Shown here piece after piece: positions 34,920 through 46,608 of a DNA stretch of 64,000 nt. The notes beneath the pieces were generated by a model that saw only the letters and a list, made by a program, of their open reading frames with translations, was not told the origin of the DNA and searched no databases. How positions within the stretch are numbered: position 1 is the stretch's first letter; each line of letters begins with the position of its first letter. The position numbers and the translations under genes were made by a program. Source of the DNA: Paragorgia papillata (lineage: Eukaryota; Cnidaria; Anthozoa; Scleralcyonacea; Coralliidae). The stretch lies in contig JAWNZC010000229.1 in NCBI GenBank assembly GCA_035771165.1, forward strand, positions 2,305,501 to 2,369,500. Reading direction: 5' to 3'.

Positions 34920-37178
34920 AAATGACTAAACTGCTAAATATAAACGAAATTACATCGTTTTCTTAGAATATGATGAAATAGCGAGAAAAAAGTTACACCA
35001 TCGGGTATATATAGTTTGTTCTATACTTGGCATTGTCGTTTCTTCATATATACATTACAGTCATTTTGTGTTATCTTTTACAGTATACGTGCATGTTCTC
35101 GCCCGTGGCAATTATATATTATGCAAATACAACATTTTTATGATTATTTATCCTTTACGTTGCTTAAAGACAAGTCTTTAATGTTGGCTTTTATTAGTGT
35201 GGGCACTGCCACTAGCATGACAGTTTAACAAATGTCGTAGACTTCATATAGAAGACTCAAATAGCGATCGAGTGCTTAAATAAATGAAAATTACATTAAA
35301 CTGTTCTGGTGAAATTGTAAAACAAAATGCAATACTGACGTTATACCAACAACAGGTCTTTGACTTTGTCAGAACGTAATTCGTAAAACTCACAAAACAA
35401 AACAAATATTAATATATATATATATATATATAGTCTTGTTAGCATGCACTAAAGTAAAACTATAAATCAACTAAAGTTCGAAGTGCGAATAGCTACCTGT
35501 ATAAATTTCTTTTCTTGGCAGTCCACTTGTAGTATTTGTAACTTGAAATTCTTGCTAGTTACCAAGTTGGCGAGTAACGCTTTTTAGCTGTGACAGCACT
35601 ATTTAACTATTAAAGGCAGGAAGCTGTTACCAAATTAGCTTTGGGCACGCGGTACAAGAAGCCGGAAATACCAGCACTCCCTACTGTGGGAGTAGACCAA
35701 TATCCGTTTCTGATTGCCACAACTTATCTGTACATCACAAAGCTACAAATAATGTTTATCTTTTATATTATTTTTGTTTGGTAACTTTATTAGTGATTCA
35801 TCCACAAACTAATGAACTACCACTTAAAATGACACTTTGATTTTTTATGAGAAATATATGTGTCAGTGTAAAGATTATAATACGATTGCCGTGCCAGGCA
35901 TAGCTTATCAAATAAAAACATGATTAGCAAGTTCCGAACCTCTCGAGTCTCGACCTATACAAAGTTTGAGATTTAGGAAAAGATCGAACAATTAAATAAT
36001 TCTTAAATTTCATAAGCGTAATTATCCATGGCTTGATATGAAAATCTCTAAGATAACGTTTTATTATATGAAACTTTAAAACCATTGCATTATAAAACGT
36101 ATAACGGATTAATGTGGTGACCACGCTGTTAGCTTTGTAACAAAACGCTTTTTCCGGCCTACTTCTTGTTTATTAATTGAAATTGCCAAACATTATGTAG
36201 TATCGTTGTCGTATATGTATTTAAATTTATTGAGAGATCATATATGGTGTGCTTATATGGTCGGAATTATTTCGAAAATGCTTTCTATCAACTTTAATGA
36301 CCCTAATTATTTTCCATCGCCCCCGTCGGAAAGGCTTGTCTGGACAGGATTTTAATAATTTGCTGAAATGAGCTGTATTATGACTTCGACTTTCGATACG
36401 GTCGGTTATCAAGGGCGAAGTGCTGAAATGCCGCACCTATACATCTAGAATCGAATGACACGGTCGTGTTACTAATGCGCGTGATAATTACATAACAATA
36501 TCAATATATAAAACTATATTGCTGCGTAAAGATGATGTGTTACGAGCATATGGAAAACTTTGGTGAAATTGGAACCACCAAGATTTAGATAGCGAAACAC
36601 AAACGCTTTTTGTCATCTAAAATTCGGCAGTTAACAGTTTTTTTATGGAAGAAAGAATGGAAGCTTTATAAATGAAACTATTTTCTTCCTGCAGCGAATA
36701 AAGATCTTTACTAATCCGTGTATTGTGATAATTGACACGATTTAAGTCGTAGCACAACACTATGTTGTGACGGTGTCAAAACTTCCGCCAAAGAATAGTT
36801 TTGTTTTAAAGGCTGTGAACTGTCCGGGTTTAATAACAAGAATCCAAAGCGTTTTATAACGACATCATGACGATTCAAAACCTGCGTTAGTTGGTATTTT
36901 AATTTGTTGTCTAAAACCTCGGCAGTTTGTTTGCAGGCATCTCTGCTCACGAGTAGCGCGTCCCTAACCTTAGTCCTCTGGCTCTATATATTCTAGAGAT
37001 ATCAGCGATCGGCCTGCATGCGGAGGAGGCTAGTCTTTTTACATGATACACACGTACTTATACGCAGTACTCTATAATAAGTCTTATATTACGTTTATAG
37101 AAACTATACTTGCTGCGCTTCAAAACTTTATGTTTTTATACAGATAAAAGACCATATGCAGTTGTGCACGGCTTTATT
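34920..37178. other. No gene recognised
   Basis: Little repeat content apart from a short (AT)n at about 35408-35432. No exon with both splice sites was found. Confidence 0.4.
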
Positions 37179-37182
37179 TTAA

Positions 37183-37602
37183 AGTGTCACTGAGACGAAA
37201 TTTTTACCCCTACTTTTTTCTCTATGAGCCTAAAGTGCATGTATCGAAAACTTACCAAACGAAGTTTCATGCTGATATTCGGAAAAGTAAAGCAGATATT
37301 GACGAAAGAAATACGCAAATTCGCGGCCGCCATTAAAATGGACGTGTTTATTTGAGACTGGGTCTAGGATGTCTGTGACGTCAGAGTCTCAACCCAACAA
37401 AACACCTTGTGTGAAAGTAAACAAGCGTGGCTTTGAGGAATCGCTCATTAAAATTAAATTATTCCATCATGCCATCATCACGCTTTGTTGTAGAAGATTG
37501 CAGTTATCAATCTGATATTAAAGCAGGAATATCCTTGCATAAGAGTCCAATTGACCAAATTGCGAAGAGAGTTTGGATTAAATTTGTCCAAACGAACCAA
37601 TT
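37183..37602 (+). mobile_element. Left part of a TTAA element carrying a THAP exon
   Basis: TTAA (37179-37182) then AGTGTCACTGAGACGAAA, the same terminus as the element at 37607-39062. Its own right end is not visible downstream. The THAP exon at 37469 lies inside. Confidence 0.55.
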
Positions 37603-37606
37603 TTAA
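37469..37606 (+). pseudogene. THAP zinc-finger exon, first part, split by insertion
   Basis: ATG at 37469 gives 45 residues including AGISLHKSP, VWIKFVQTNQ and F, then TAA. This is the THAP DNA-binding finger pattern (C2CH; usual start MPxxCxxxxC, a conserved W in the first helix region). The first Cys position is Phe here. The stop is made by the TTAA target site of the element inserted at 37607. After that element, at 39067, SSHSSV and SE..TTEFLKF resume the family pattern (usually SSHSSVCSEHF). THAP domains occur in P-element-like transposases and in host regulators. Confidence 0.6.
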
Positions 37607-39062
37607 AGTGTCACTGAGACGAAATTTTCACCTCTCATTTTTATTTCATCATTGTGAAGTATACCCACCTACAACCTACTGTACGAAGTTTTAACTCGAA
37701 ATTCAAAAAAGAGGCGCTGTTATTGCGAGTATAGAAATCTTAAATTTGACGTGATAACCTTAATGCTGTATACAAGACGTTGTCAGTGAATGAAAAATAA
37801 AATATTCTATCAACGCACACAGTTATATAGGATTCTAGTAATGAGTGAGATTATTCTGCAGGCCCGGATTGCGCAGCATATAAGCCCATGCAATTGACAA
37901 ATCATACGAGCAAACTGGGTTTAATACACTCAATTTAAACCAGATGATTCAAGTTTGTTTCAATCAATTTTCCATGAAGATTTTGAGCGACCTTACTACA
38001 AACAAGAATTTTTCAGCGTGGTAATGTGCCTATTATTTGAAAGACTAACAAAACATTGGAGGCAGAGCAGTCTCGAACTCCAAGGAAGTGAACCGTTGGA
38101 AAATAAGCGAATATTTCTTGTCCCCTGCTCTTATATACCATACCATGGTAATCATAGTTCCACTATACTTTTATTTAAGATTATAAAATATATCATGTAA
38201 GTTTAAAGCAAACGACAACGAAGGTTGCATTTGATGTATTGTATTTGTATATATAAAATACATGTATAGCATGTACTAGCAATTCATTTAGTATTTTAAA
38301 ACTTAAAGAAAACGCTATTAGATGTTACAAAATAAATAGCATATATAACTAACTCAATAAATATACAGTCCGATTTGCAAAGCAGCAAAGCGTAAATACT
38401 AATCTAAATATTTTAGGGTATCAAATGTATCAGGCATCAAATACAAGCTAGAGCCACATTACATATACATACATATTTTTATACACATTCATACCAACAT
38501 AAAGATAGCGTCTCTAGCCGACTAATACTGTCTTTCTCAAGAAGAAACCACAACGTCAGAATTGAAATGTTGCTATACTGAAAATGTATTGTACTTTCCT
38601 TCGGCTATATCTTGTTCGTATTGCGCGATTATCAATCTCGTCAGCCGAAGCAATACAATCATCGTCCTGGCAAATTCCGAAACCAGATTCGTCCAAATGG
38701 GCTACCATATACTCCAAATATATAACGGATGATTCCGTTTCAATCCATAGCCAGAAGAACAACTAAATGATGATGAATTCGGCATTTTTGTTGTCAAATT
38801 ATATGCGCTCTCGTTGTTTCTTCCTTAGTCACGCTAGTTTGGGTTGAGACTATGACGTCAAACACTTCTCAGGTATCAATATTCACAGTGAAGCAAATTT
38901 TAATGGCGGACACAATTTTCAGCATTTCAAACGTTTATAACTTTAAACCTATTTGTTTATATCGGTTTAAATTTTGCACACGGGGTATTTATATCTCAAT
39001 AAAGTTCGTCGAAGTTAAATTTTCGCAAAACTTTGTGGTCGATTTTTCGTCTCAGTGACACT
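37607..39062. mobile_element. TTAA-flanked element inserted in the THAP exon
   Basis: TTAA at 37603-37606 and 39063-39066 flank AGTGTCACTGAGACGAAA and its complement tttcgtctcagtgacact. 1456 bp; the interior has only short ORFs (one on the minus strand at 38556-38762). The ends equal those at 37183, so this is a self-related nested insertion. Confidence 0.85.
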
Positions 39063-39066
39063 TTAA

Positions 39067-39114
39067 TCTTCTCATTCTTCTGTTTCTGAAATCACGACCG
39101 AGTTTCTTAAATTT
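39067..39114 (+). pseudogene. THAP exon, second part
   Basis: It begins directly after the TTAA copy and reads S-S-H-S-S-V, then S-E-I-T-T-E-F-L-K-F. It aligns with the downstream half of the THAP finger, with the expected Cys missing, so it was already degenerate or decayed after insertion. Confidence 0.45.
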
Positions 39115-39410
39115 ATTAGAATAAAAAAAACATTTGGCATTATATACTGCAAAATTGTTTGACACTTTGAGTACATAACGACGCAAGAAAATTGTTTGAA
39201 TAAATTTCTTTGGCGTTAATAACCACGATGAAATTAGGGGAAACGATAGCTAGCGTACCCGTCCCAGGAAGAGTTAAATGAGTCATATAGTGAGACGTGA
39301 AGACTGCCAGACTGCATGATGACAATCCCAACCTGACCTGCATGCTATGCACCATACTGTGTAACACCTTTGATCGACCTGAAGCTGCCAAAGCCGTGAC
39401 TGATGAGATT

Positions 39411-39615
39411 GTAAAAAACGCTTTCAACATTTCATTCAACATCGTTCAACATTGTTGAATTCAACCGTGATTCAACATGTTGAAAGCGTTTGGCCACCCT
39501 GTTGAATGGTGTTGAATGATGTTGAACGAAATTTGAACATGTTCAAATTTTCGTTCAACATGCGTTCAACAATGTTGAACGATGTTGCATGAAATGTTGA
39601 AAGCGTTTGGCCAGG
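39411..39615. repeat. GTTGAA/TTCAAC palindromic cluster
   Basis: aaacgctttcaacatttcat opens and atgaaatgttgaaagcgttt closes; gaacgaaatttgaac/gttcaaattttcgttc forms the inner dyad. More than a dozen gttgaa or ttcaac hexamers fall in ~200 bp. Confidence 0.85.
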
Positions 39616-40270
39616 CCTTATACCACCCGTATACGTATTATCTTTACTATTTACTGCTTTGCTTTGTTGCTTGCCATGCATCTAAACCATTGCATACATC
39701 GGCACTATTAAATCACAGCATGATAAACGTAGCCTCACAACTGAGACAATTTTATTCAGCTTATTGTAGCTGATGTATGTCTCATACAAGTTAGAGTTAA
39801 TACACTGTATTTACAGTAAAGGCGTTGTAAATATTTATACAAGTGTTATAAAAAAACAAAATTGCTAAGCCTAGGTCAAACAATTAAGATGAACATTCAT
39901 TCTCTTCGCCAGACTACGTCTTATGCCGGTCAAGTTATAATTTCTTCAAAGGTGAAAAACATACTTGAAATGTAACAAAAATGTTGTTTTTCTGATTGGT
40001 TCGGAGTCGGACACTACTGCGCGTTTATGCAATTGCCCTATACAATGAAAAGGAATGATACATGGCAACATCATGTTGCCAACATGCACTGAATTGAACT
40101 TAATAAAGTTCTGTTGTTAGATCTTGTTAAATCTCATGCTTATAAGCTATATGATATTAGATAATAGTAATTCTTCAGAGAGTTTAAAAGACTTGGTAGA
40201 TCCTATGCCCTAGACGAAGTAGATATTCACTGAGAGGGAAAGGTCAGATATTTTGAAACTTCTAAAACTG
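39616..40270. other. No gene recognised
   Basis: AT-rich; short chance ORFs only. Confidence 0.4.
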
Positions 40271-40279
40271 AATTCTATT

Positions 40280-40390
40280 ACGTATGTGCCGCTCAAGTCT
40301 TGGCTCAAGCAGCCAAGTTATAGAACGCCCTTCCGGACACTGTTATAGATCAACTGAGAGCTACGTTTTAGAAATTGTCTCATTGACATA
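40280..40390 (+). pseudogene. Possible LINE C-terminal relic
   Basis: The plus strand reads AQVLAQAAKL, stop, NALPDTVIDQLRATF, stop, KLSH. This recalls the 'LWNSLPD...FK..LK' end common to many non-LTR polymerases, with W and R codons changed to stops. Short, so weak. Confidence 0.3.
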
Positions 40391-40816
40391 TTGGTAACAT
40401 TTTAGGAGTATTGTTAATAGTTCCTTTTATTTCTCTACTATAATTCTATTTCTTGTAATTTCTGTATAGGATTATTTTGTTTTATTATTGTGACATGCAA
40501 TACCAGCAAATTTAAAGTGAACTTTTAAATATATTATAAGTGTTTATATATTATAAGGATTTCCGAGGACTCAGTGATCGTAACGTCATAATTTCGTCAA
40601 TGTCGTTAGCCTGGCACGAAGGCTACAATGTCGTGTGATTTTGGTGAACTTATAAATGCAAGGACACCTTTTCAGTCAAGATAACCAAGGATGTTGAGAG
40701 AAGATGACGTCGTCATTAGGATTTTTAATTAGTATAACTTCATATCAGGAACACTCGTTTAGACTTGGGGTCAAGTCCGTCAAGGTAATCATTTGTAATG
40801 ATTTGAGTGACCTTAC

Positions 40817-41028
40817 CTGGTCAATTACGTACTGAAGATATTGAGAAAATGCAAAAAAGATAACAGCGTCATCATGATTTTTACTACCTACGGCGCACAA
40901 GCCTTCTTCGGATAACGTCAATCCTTCGTCATATTTACCATGTTGAGAAAACACTGGAGAATGCATTGCAACCACATTTGAATACAAATCAACCGTTTTT
41001 CTTAAACGTTCGGCGTTAAGTATTTCAG
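40817..41028 (-). CDS. Orphan exon, possibly TPR-like
   Basis: Minus-strand acceptor tgtttctttttgag precedes 41028, and a strong donor CAG/GTAAGG follows 40817. Between them 70 codons are open in one frame. Phases: two bases at the start, complete codons at the end. The sequence includes ERLRKTVDLYSNVVAMHSPV, HGKYDEGLTLSEEGLCAVG and SKNHDDAVIFFAFSQYLQY. The G-KYDEGL..SEEGL pattern and NHDDA resemble kinesin-light-chain-type TPR repeats, but this is one exon only. No partner exon was found on either side within several kb. Confidence 0.45.
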
Positions 41029-41039
41029 CTCAAAAAGAA

Positions 41040-42168
41040 ACAAAATAAGAAACAAAAGTTTCTTAGTGTTATTTCCCAACGAAATATGGCCGAACATTTA
41101 CCACATTTGAAAAAGTTTAACATAACGAGGAAACTTATGCTATACATTAAATTGTGGCCAATGCTATTTCTAAAAACATACGTACACAATGTATTTCAAC
41201 TATTTGTTGTTTTGGAGTAATTTGTTATCGTCCCAAACAAACTATATGGCAGGATGAAAATTAAGTAACTTGAAGCACGGGAGCTACCTGCAAAGGGACT
41301 GGCACTGGCTTCAAAATCCCCCGCACCCCGCGTTTTCCGAACAGCCAAATATTCTTGCATTCAAGGTACTGCGACAAATTTTCAATTTAACCACCCGACC
41401 CTGACAAGAAAAGTTTGTTATCTTCCAGGGTCTTTTCGCAGCGGTGGGCGGAGCAGCGGAGATAAGACCCTGGGTACGAGGTTGAATCATTGAACTCTAA
41501 AAAGACTGGAACGATAACTCAGGGTCAATTTAATTTTTGCGGGGTCAATTTAATTTTTAATAATAAAAGTGAATAAAGTATATTCTTTAGTTGTTGTTGT
41601 TTTAAAATTATTCCTATTGAAAATAAACCAAGCGGTACATTATTACAAATAGCTATTTTAATGAGTTAATTAATGTAAGTCCAAGATGACGTGTAAGCTA
41701 GGCGGTAAACACGGCAGGGGAGGATGGGAAATTCTTCTGGACAAACAATTTTTTTAGTGCCTGCATGTATGTATATACCTGTACCTCCGCAAACTATTTT
41801 TTTTATTATTTACTAAACCTTTTAATTTATGTATTATATTTGCATGCATGCTAAGCTTTTATATATATGGGGAAGAGCCAAAGGGGTGGGCGTCCCCGCG
41901 GTCTTGCTTTGGGCCGAGCATGAAAGTCCCTTGCAAATTGCAATCCTTTGTAGATTAATTACGTTCATTTTCTTTTCGTTAAGTTAGGAAATCAGACAAG
42001 AAACCAAAAGAAACCTGATCGTCTTCATGAATTTCTATATAGTCTTCTGGTAACATCAATTTACTTAGCACAGCTCCTTAACTGCCGTGCCGAACTTAAT
42101 TCAAACTGTCGAATTTAAATTGATTGGTTTCGTTGAACGGTAGTCCTTAATTATGTATGTACTATTTA
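41040..42168. other. No gene recognised
   Basis: It contains a solo relative of the 42-bp satellite unit at about 41690-41713 (gtaagctaggcggtaaacac). Confidence 0.4.
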
Positions 42169-42275
42169 CAGAATGAGTGGCTGTTCTGTATCGGGGTATA
42201 CATGCAGACACGAGGCGAAGCCAAGTGCCTGTATCCCGCTACAGAACGGACACGAATTCTGTAAATGACATCTAG
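42169..42275. repeat. Palindrome with GCGAAGC apex (P9)
   Basis: actatttacagaat, ctgttctgta and gggtata.atg pair with the right half (tacagaac, attctgtaaat). The centre GAGGCGAAGCC (42213-42222) contains GCGAAGC at the dyad. Confidence 0.85.
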
Positions 42276-42404
42276 TAATTTTTCTAAAAAAAAACACTAA
42301 GTCGAGAAAATCAAAGCTAAAGTTTATGTAAATCAAGAGGAATCTGTATCACACATACAGACACTCATTAAACATGGATCCTCATGAATTATTAATGAGT
42401 TTTA

Positions 42405-42622
42405 GGCCTGTTCAGACTGGGTACGGTGCTCGGGCACGGCCCACTTGTTCACATTCACAGCGCCCTGGATCTGATAAGCGTTCACACAGAAAGCTTTTCA
42501 TGGCTTTGGTAGCTATTTTGTGGCTTTGAGGCTTCGAATTACAAGGAATATTGAGTAAAAAGCGTGGGCACCACATTGGGCACTCCGGCACTATGAAAAC
42601 GTGTTCACATTAGTGCCCGAGC
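42405..42622. repeat. Element segment that seeds the minisatellite
   Basis: cggtgctcgggcacgg near 42425 and gtgcccgagcacggtgcccg near 42613 are inverted to one another. The second runs straight into the 26-bp repeats, so the minisatellite probably grew from this element's end. Confidence 0.5.
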
Positions 42623-42623
42623 A

Positions 42624-42884
42624 CGGTGCCCGGGTACTACCTCAACGCACGGTGGCCCGGGTACTACCTCAACACACGGTGCCTTGGTACTACCTCAACA
42701 CACGGTGCCCGGGCACTACCTCAACACACGGTGCCTGGGTACTACCTCAACGCACGGTGCCTGGGTACTACCTCAACGCACGGTGCCTGGGTACTACCTC
42801 AACGAATGGTGCCCGGGTACTACCTCAACGCACGGTGGCCTGGGTACTACCTCAACGCACGGTGCCCGGGTACTACCTCAACGC
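42624..42884. repeat. 26-bp minisatellite, 10 copies
   Basis: Unit ggtgcc(c/t)gggtactacctc + aac(g/a)cac. As 26 is not a multiple of three, all three plus-strand frames stay open and give cyclic peptides. These are artefacts. One more copy and an inverted pair lie at 43094-43165, after an inserted MITE. Confidence 0.95.
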
Positions 42885-43093
42885 TAGCCTGGTACCCTGG
42901 CCCAATCAAAGAATATGGGCCAGGTAACCACTAAAGACTTCTGCTTTCCTACTGGTTGAAATTTCGCGCGTTTTTATTGGCTATGAGTGAAATTGCAATC
43001 GTCATAAGTGGATTTAGCCCTGATGACGCGAGAATGAGATTAGTGGTTACCTGGCCCTTATTTCTTTTGAAATTGGGCCAGGGTACCAGGCTA
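42885..43093. mobile_element. MITE with 9-bp target duplication in the minisatellite
   Basis: Ends TAGCCTGGTACCCTGGCCCA and its complement; imperfect TIRs reach ~50 bp (ggccaggtaaccact recurs inverted). CCTCAACGC flanks both sides (42876-42884, 43094-43102). Removing the element restores a perfect 26-bp unit. The 9-bp duplication and long TIRs fit a Mutator-like origin; that is inference. Confidence 0.85.
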
Positions 43094-43165
43094 CCTCAAC
43101 GCATGGTGCCCGGGTACTACTGAGGTAGTACCCGGGCACCATGCGTTGAGGTAGTACCCGGTGCA
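43094..43165. repeat. Inverted minisatellite copies
   Basis: caacgcatggtgcccgggta ctac, three bases, then the exact inverse, followed by ggtagtacccgg. A perfect ~24-bp-arm hairpin made of minisatellite units. Confidence 0.9.
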
Positions 43166-43202
43166 CGGTTTTGATTAGTTTGGGGTAGATTGTTGTTTTC
43201 TA

Positions 43203-43314
43203 AGACTACGTTTACACTGGAGCAAAAATATCCCGATTCACATTGTTTTTCATCCTCATGGGAATAAAAAACAATGTGAATCCGGATACTTTTGCTCTAG
43301 TGTAAACGGGGCCT
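43203..43314. repeat. Foldback element
   Basis: cgtttacactggagcaaaa and gattcacattgttttt pair with aaaacaatgtgaatc and ttttgctctagtgtaaacg. 112 bp. Confidence 0.9.
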
Positions 43315-43540
43315 AATAAGTCTTGCACTATCCAACACCAAACCATATCAATAATGTTATTATGTTACTTGGTCCGGTTAACTGAAGTGGGCTCACGCGA
43401 TTGATTAGGATCTCACTGTGGTTTTGAAACTTGTATAAACTAAATTTACAAAGAAGAATTGGTTTAGTTTAGATGTAAACGAATCCTAACGTTAATTGAA
43501 ATTTCCTTTTGCGGTCGAGGAAAGAGTTTCGTGACACGAG

Positions 43541-45052
43541 TCACCTAACTATATAGCTGCCTTCTTTACCGCCTAAGCTTACTCACCTAACTATATAGCT
43601 GCCTTCTTTACCGCCTAAGCTTACTCACCTAACTATATAGCTGCCTTCTTTACCGCCTAAGCTTACTCACCTAACTATATAGCTGCCGTCTTTACCGCCT
43701 AAGCTTACTCACCTAACTATATAGCTGCCGTCTTTACCGCCTAAGCTTACTCACCTAACTATATAGCTGCCTTCTTTACTGCCTAAGCTTACTCACCTAA
43801 CTATATAGCTGCCTTCTTTACCGCCTAAGCTTACTCACCTAACTATATAGCTGCCGTCTTTACCGCCTAAGCTTACTCACCTAACTATATAGCTGCCGTC
43901 TTTACCGCCTAAGCTTACTCACCTAACTATATAGCTGCCTTCTTTACTGCCTAAGCTTACTCACCTAACTATATAGCTGCCTTCTTTACTGCCTAAGCTT
44001 ACTCACCTAACTATATAGCTGCCTTCTTTACTGCCTAAGCTTACTCACCTAACTATATAGCTGCCTTCTTTACTGCCTAAGCTTACTCACCTAACTATAT
44101 AGCTGCCTTCTTTACCGCCTAAGCTTACTCACCTAACTATATAGCTGCCTTCTTTACCGCCTAAGCTTACTCACCTAACTATATAGCTGCCTTCTTTACT
44201 GCCTAAGCTTACTCACCTAACTATATAGCTGCCTTCTTTACTGCCTAAGCTTACTCACCTAACTATATAGCTGCCGTCTTTACCGCCTAAGCTTACTCAC
44301 CTAACTATATAGCTGCCGTCTTTACTGCCTAAGCTTACTCACCTAACTATATAGCTGCCGTCTTTACCGCCTAAGCTTACTCACCTAACTATATAGCTGC
44401 CTTCTTTACCGCCTAAGCTTACTCACCTAACTATATAGCTGCCTTCTTTACCGCCTAAGCTTACTCACCTAACTATATAGCTGCCTTCTTTACTGCCTAA
44501 GCTTACTCACCTAACTATATAGCTGCCTTCTTTACTGCCTAAGCTTACTCACCTAACTATATAGCTGCCGTCTTTACTGCCTAAGCTTACTCACCTAACT
44601 ATATAGCTGCCGTCTTTACTGCCTAAGCTTACTCACCTAACTATATAGCTGCCGTCTTTACTGCCTAAGCTTACTCACCTAACTATATAGCTGCCTTCTT
44701 TACCGCCTAAGCTTACTCACCTAACTATATAGCTGCCGTCTTTACCGCCTATAGCTTACTCACCTAACTATATAGCTGCCTTCTTTACTGCCTAAGCTTA
44801 CTCACCTAACTATATAGCTGCCGTCTTTACTGCCTAAGCTTACTCACCTAACTATATAGCTGCCTTCTTTACCGCCTAAGCTTACTCACCTAACTATATA
44901 GCTGCCTTCTTTACCGCCTAAGCTTACTCACCTAACTATATAGCTGCCTTCTTTACTGCCTAAGCTTACTCACCTAACTATATAGCTGCCTTCTTTACCG
45001 CCTAAGCTTACTCACCTAACTATATAGCTGCCTTCTTTACTGCCTAAGCTTA
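43541..45052. repeat. 42-bp minisatellite, 36 copies
   Basis: Unit ctcacctaactatatagctg then cc(t/g)tctttac(c/t)gcctaagctta. 36 units are nearly identical; variation is almost confined to two positions: t/g at unit base 23 and c/t at base 31. All four combinations occur (12 TC, 7 GC, 12 TT, 5 GT). One unit (about 44745-44760) has a one-base insertion. All six frames contain stops, so it is non-coding. Confidence 0.97.
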
Positions 45053-45306
45053 CACGCGCTATGACTCAAATAATATACTCTTGTAGTACTGTACCGCTTG
45101 GTTTTATAGGAATATTTTCAATAGTAAGTAAGGACAAAGTAAACAAATTAGCATAGTATTTGTATAATAATAAAGAACATCTGGACCTGAGAGCAATGCA
45201 GTAATACAGTTTTAAGAAAATACAATGTAGAAAGAAGGAAATGTACAATGCAAACTGAAAAAAGTCATCACGTTCTACAGCGGGTTTGACTGACGGCATT
45301 TCCCAA

Positions 45307-46608
45307 CCTCAAAAGTGAGGCAAAAAGTTCCAGGCCCCTGCGCGGTTTGCAGGTAGGATTCAGTCTCCCACAAAATGTTTTTTACACGGTCGCCCGTCTT
45401 GAGCGAACTGCGAAGGATCGAAAAGAGGTTTGAAAAAATTATTTATCAAATTATTTATCAGACTAAACGTGCATTTAATGTTTCCCATTGTTGTGCAGTG
45501 CTGTTGTTGTTTTATTTACTGTATAGCAGTCCAAAACTATACAGTAAATTAAGCTAGGGATGAAAATAGGCTGAGAAAACAGACGTCCTTTTGCTGGCTA
45601 GGATGAAAACAGCCAGCTGAAAAGGTGAGAACAAGAGTGAGAAAGCTATTCTTGTACGAGTTTGAAGACGTATTGATACTTGATATTTCATTAATATACA
45701 TCTAACGTCATTTTCTTATATCTGCTCCTTTAATTTTTTGTTCGAATGTGTTAAACGGCCTTTTGTAACTAATAATATTTTAAGAAATAACTGACAACTA
45801 GATTGTTTATTTTTCAACGAATGCGGAATGCTTTTTAAACAAAACGATATGCAACTGGTACTAACGGCATATTCTATACTAAGTTTGTGTTGATTTTTTG
45901 TATCCTCTTCGGAGTAACGAAATTCTAATATATGGTTTATATTATAACGAAAAGTTTGATCCAATTTCTTGACTGACAAACTTCGTGCACGTTTTGTAAA
46001 GACAATGACCCTTACTATAGCAACAAATAAACAATTAGTATTACTGCATAATTAGTTCAGCAGCATAGCACAACCATTTAAAATTTAAAATGTACGTTTA
46101 GCAAAGCGTGATATGATAAAATGGTTCAATAAATAATTTTTCAAACCTTTTTGAGCCTTCGCGGTTCGCTCAAGACTGGCGGCCGTGTTAAAAAACATTT
46201 TGTGGGAGACTGAAACCTACCTGCAAACCGCGCAGGGGCCAACACCACTGCCAAACATTTTGCGCATGCGCGACGTCCGAGCTCGTTCTCAGAAAAAGAG
46301 CGGGAAAACACTGAAATATTTGGACTGGTCCGAGAGTCCGACACAAAAGTTAAAATTATAAGCATACTACCTAAAAGATAAGGTAGATAATTTGTGCATG
46401 GCTTCTTTGTCAATATTGTAACATTCTGAAATTACTCCTTTGTAATTTTCTTTACCCTATTTTTAAAACACAACTGAATAGTCGAGTCTTACTTAGTCTT
46501 CGCTGTCTGGTTGTTGTTGCCACGGCTTCTCTTGATATTTATTTTTACGCATGCGCAAACGTTTGGCAGCGGTGTTGCAGGGGCCTAGGACTTTGCCTCA
46601 CTTTTTGC
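45307..46608. mobile_element. Nested inverted-repeat elements
   Basis: Three inverted pairs: the outer aaagtgaggcaaa..gt.c.aggcccctgc (45313 vs 46570-46602); cctgcgcggtttgcaggtag then tctcccacaaaatgtttttt through ctaatcaaacctcttt-like arms (45331-45440 vs 46140-46245); and ggggcca.caccactgccaaa...gcgcatgcg (46235-46272 vs 46548-46583). They suggest two related elements sharing a GGGGCC border. No transposase seen. Confidence 0.65.

Noticed and set aside
42601..42934. Three overlapping ~70-110 codon repetitive ORFs
   Set aside because: They are three frames of one 26-bp minisatellite; open only because the unit lacks stops in any frame.
46141..46413. 90-codon minus ORF
   Set aside because: It lies across inverted-repeat arms of non-coding elements.
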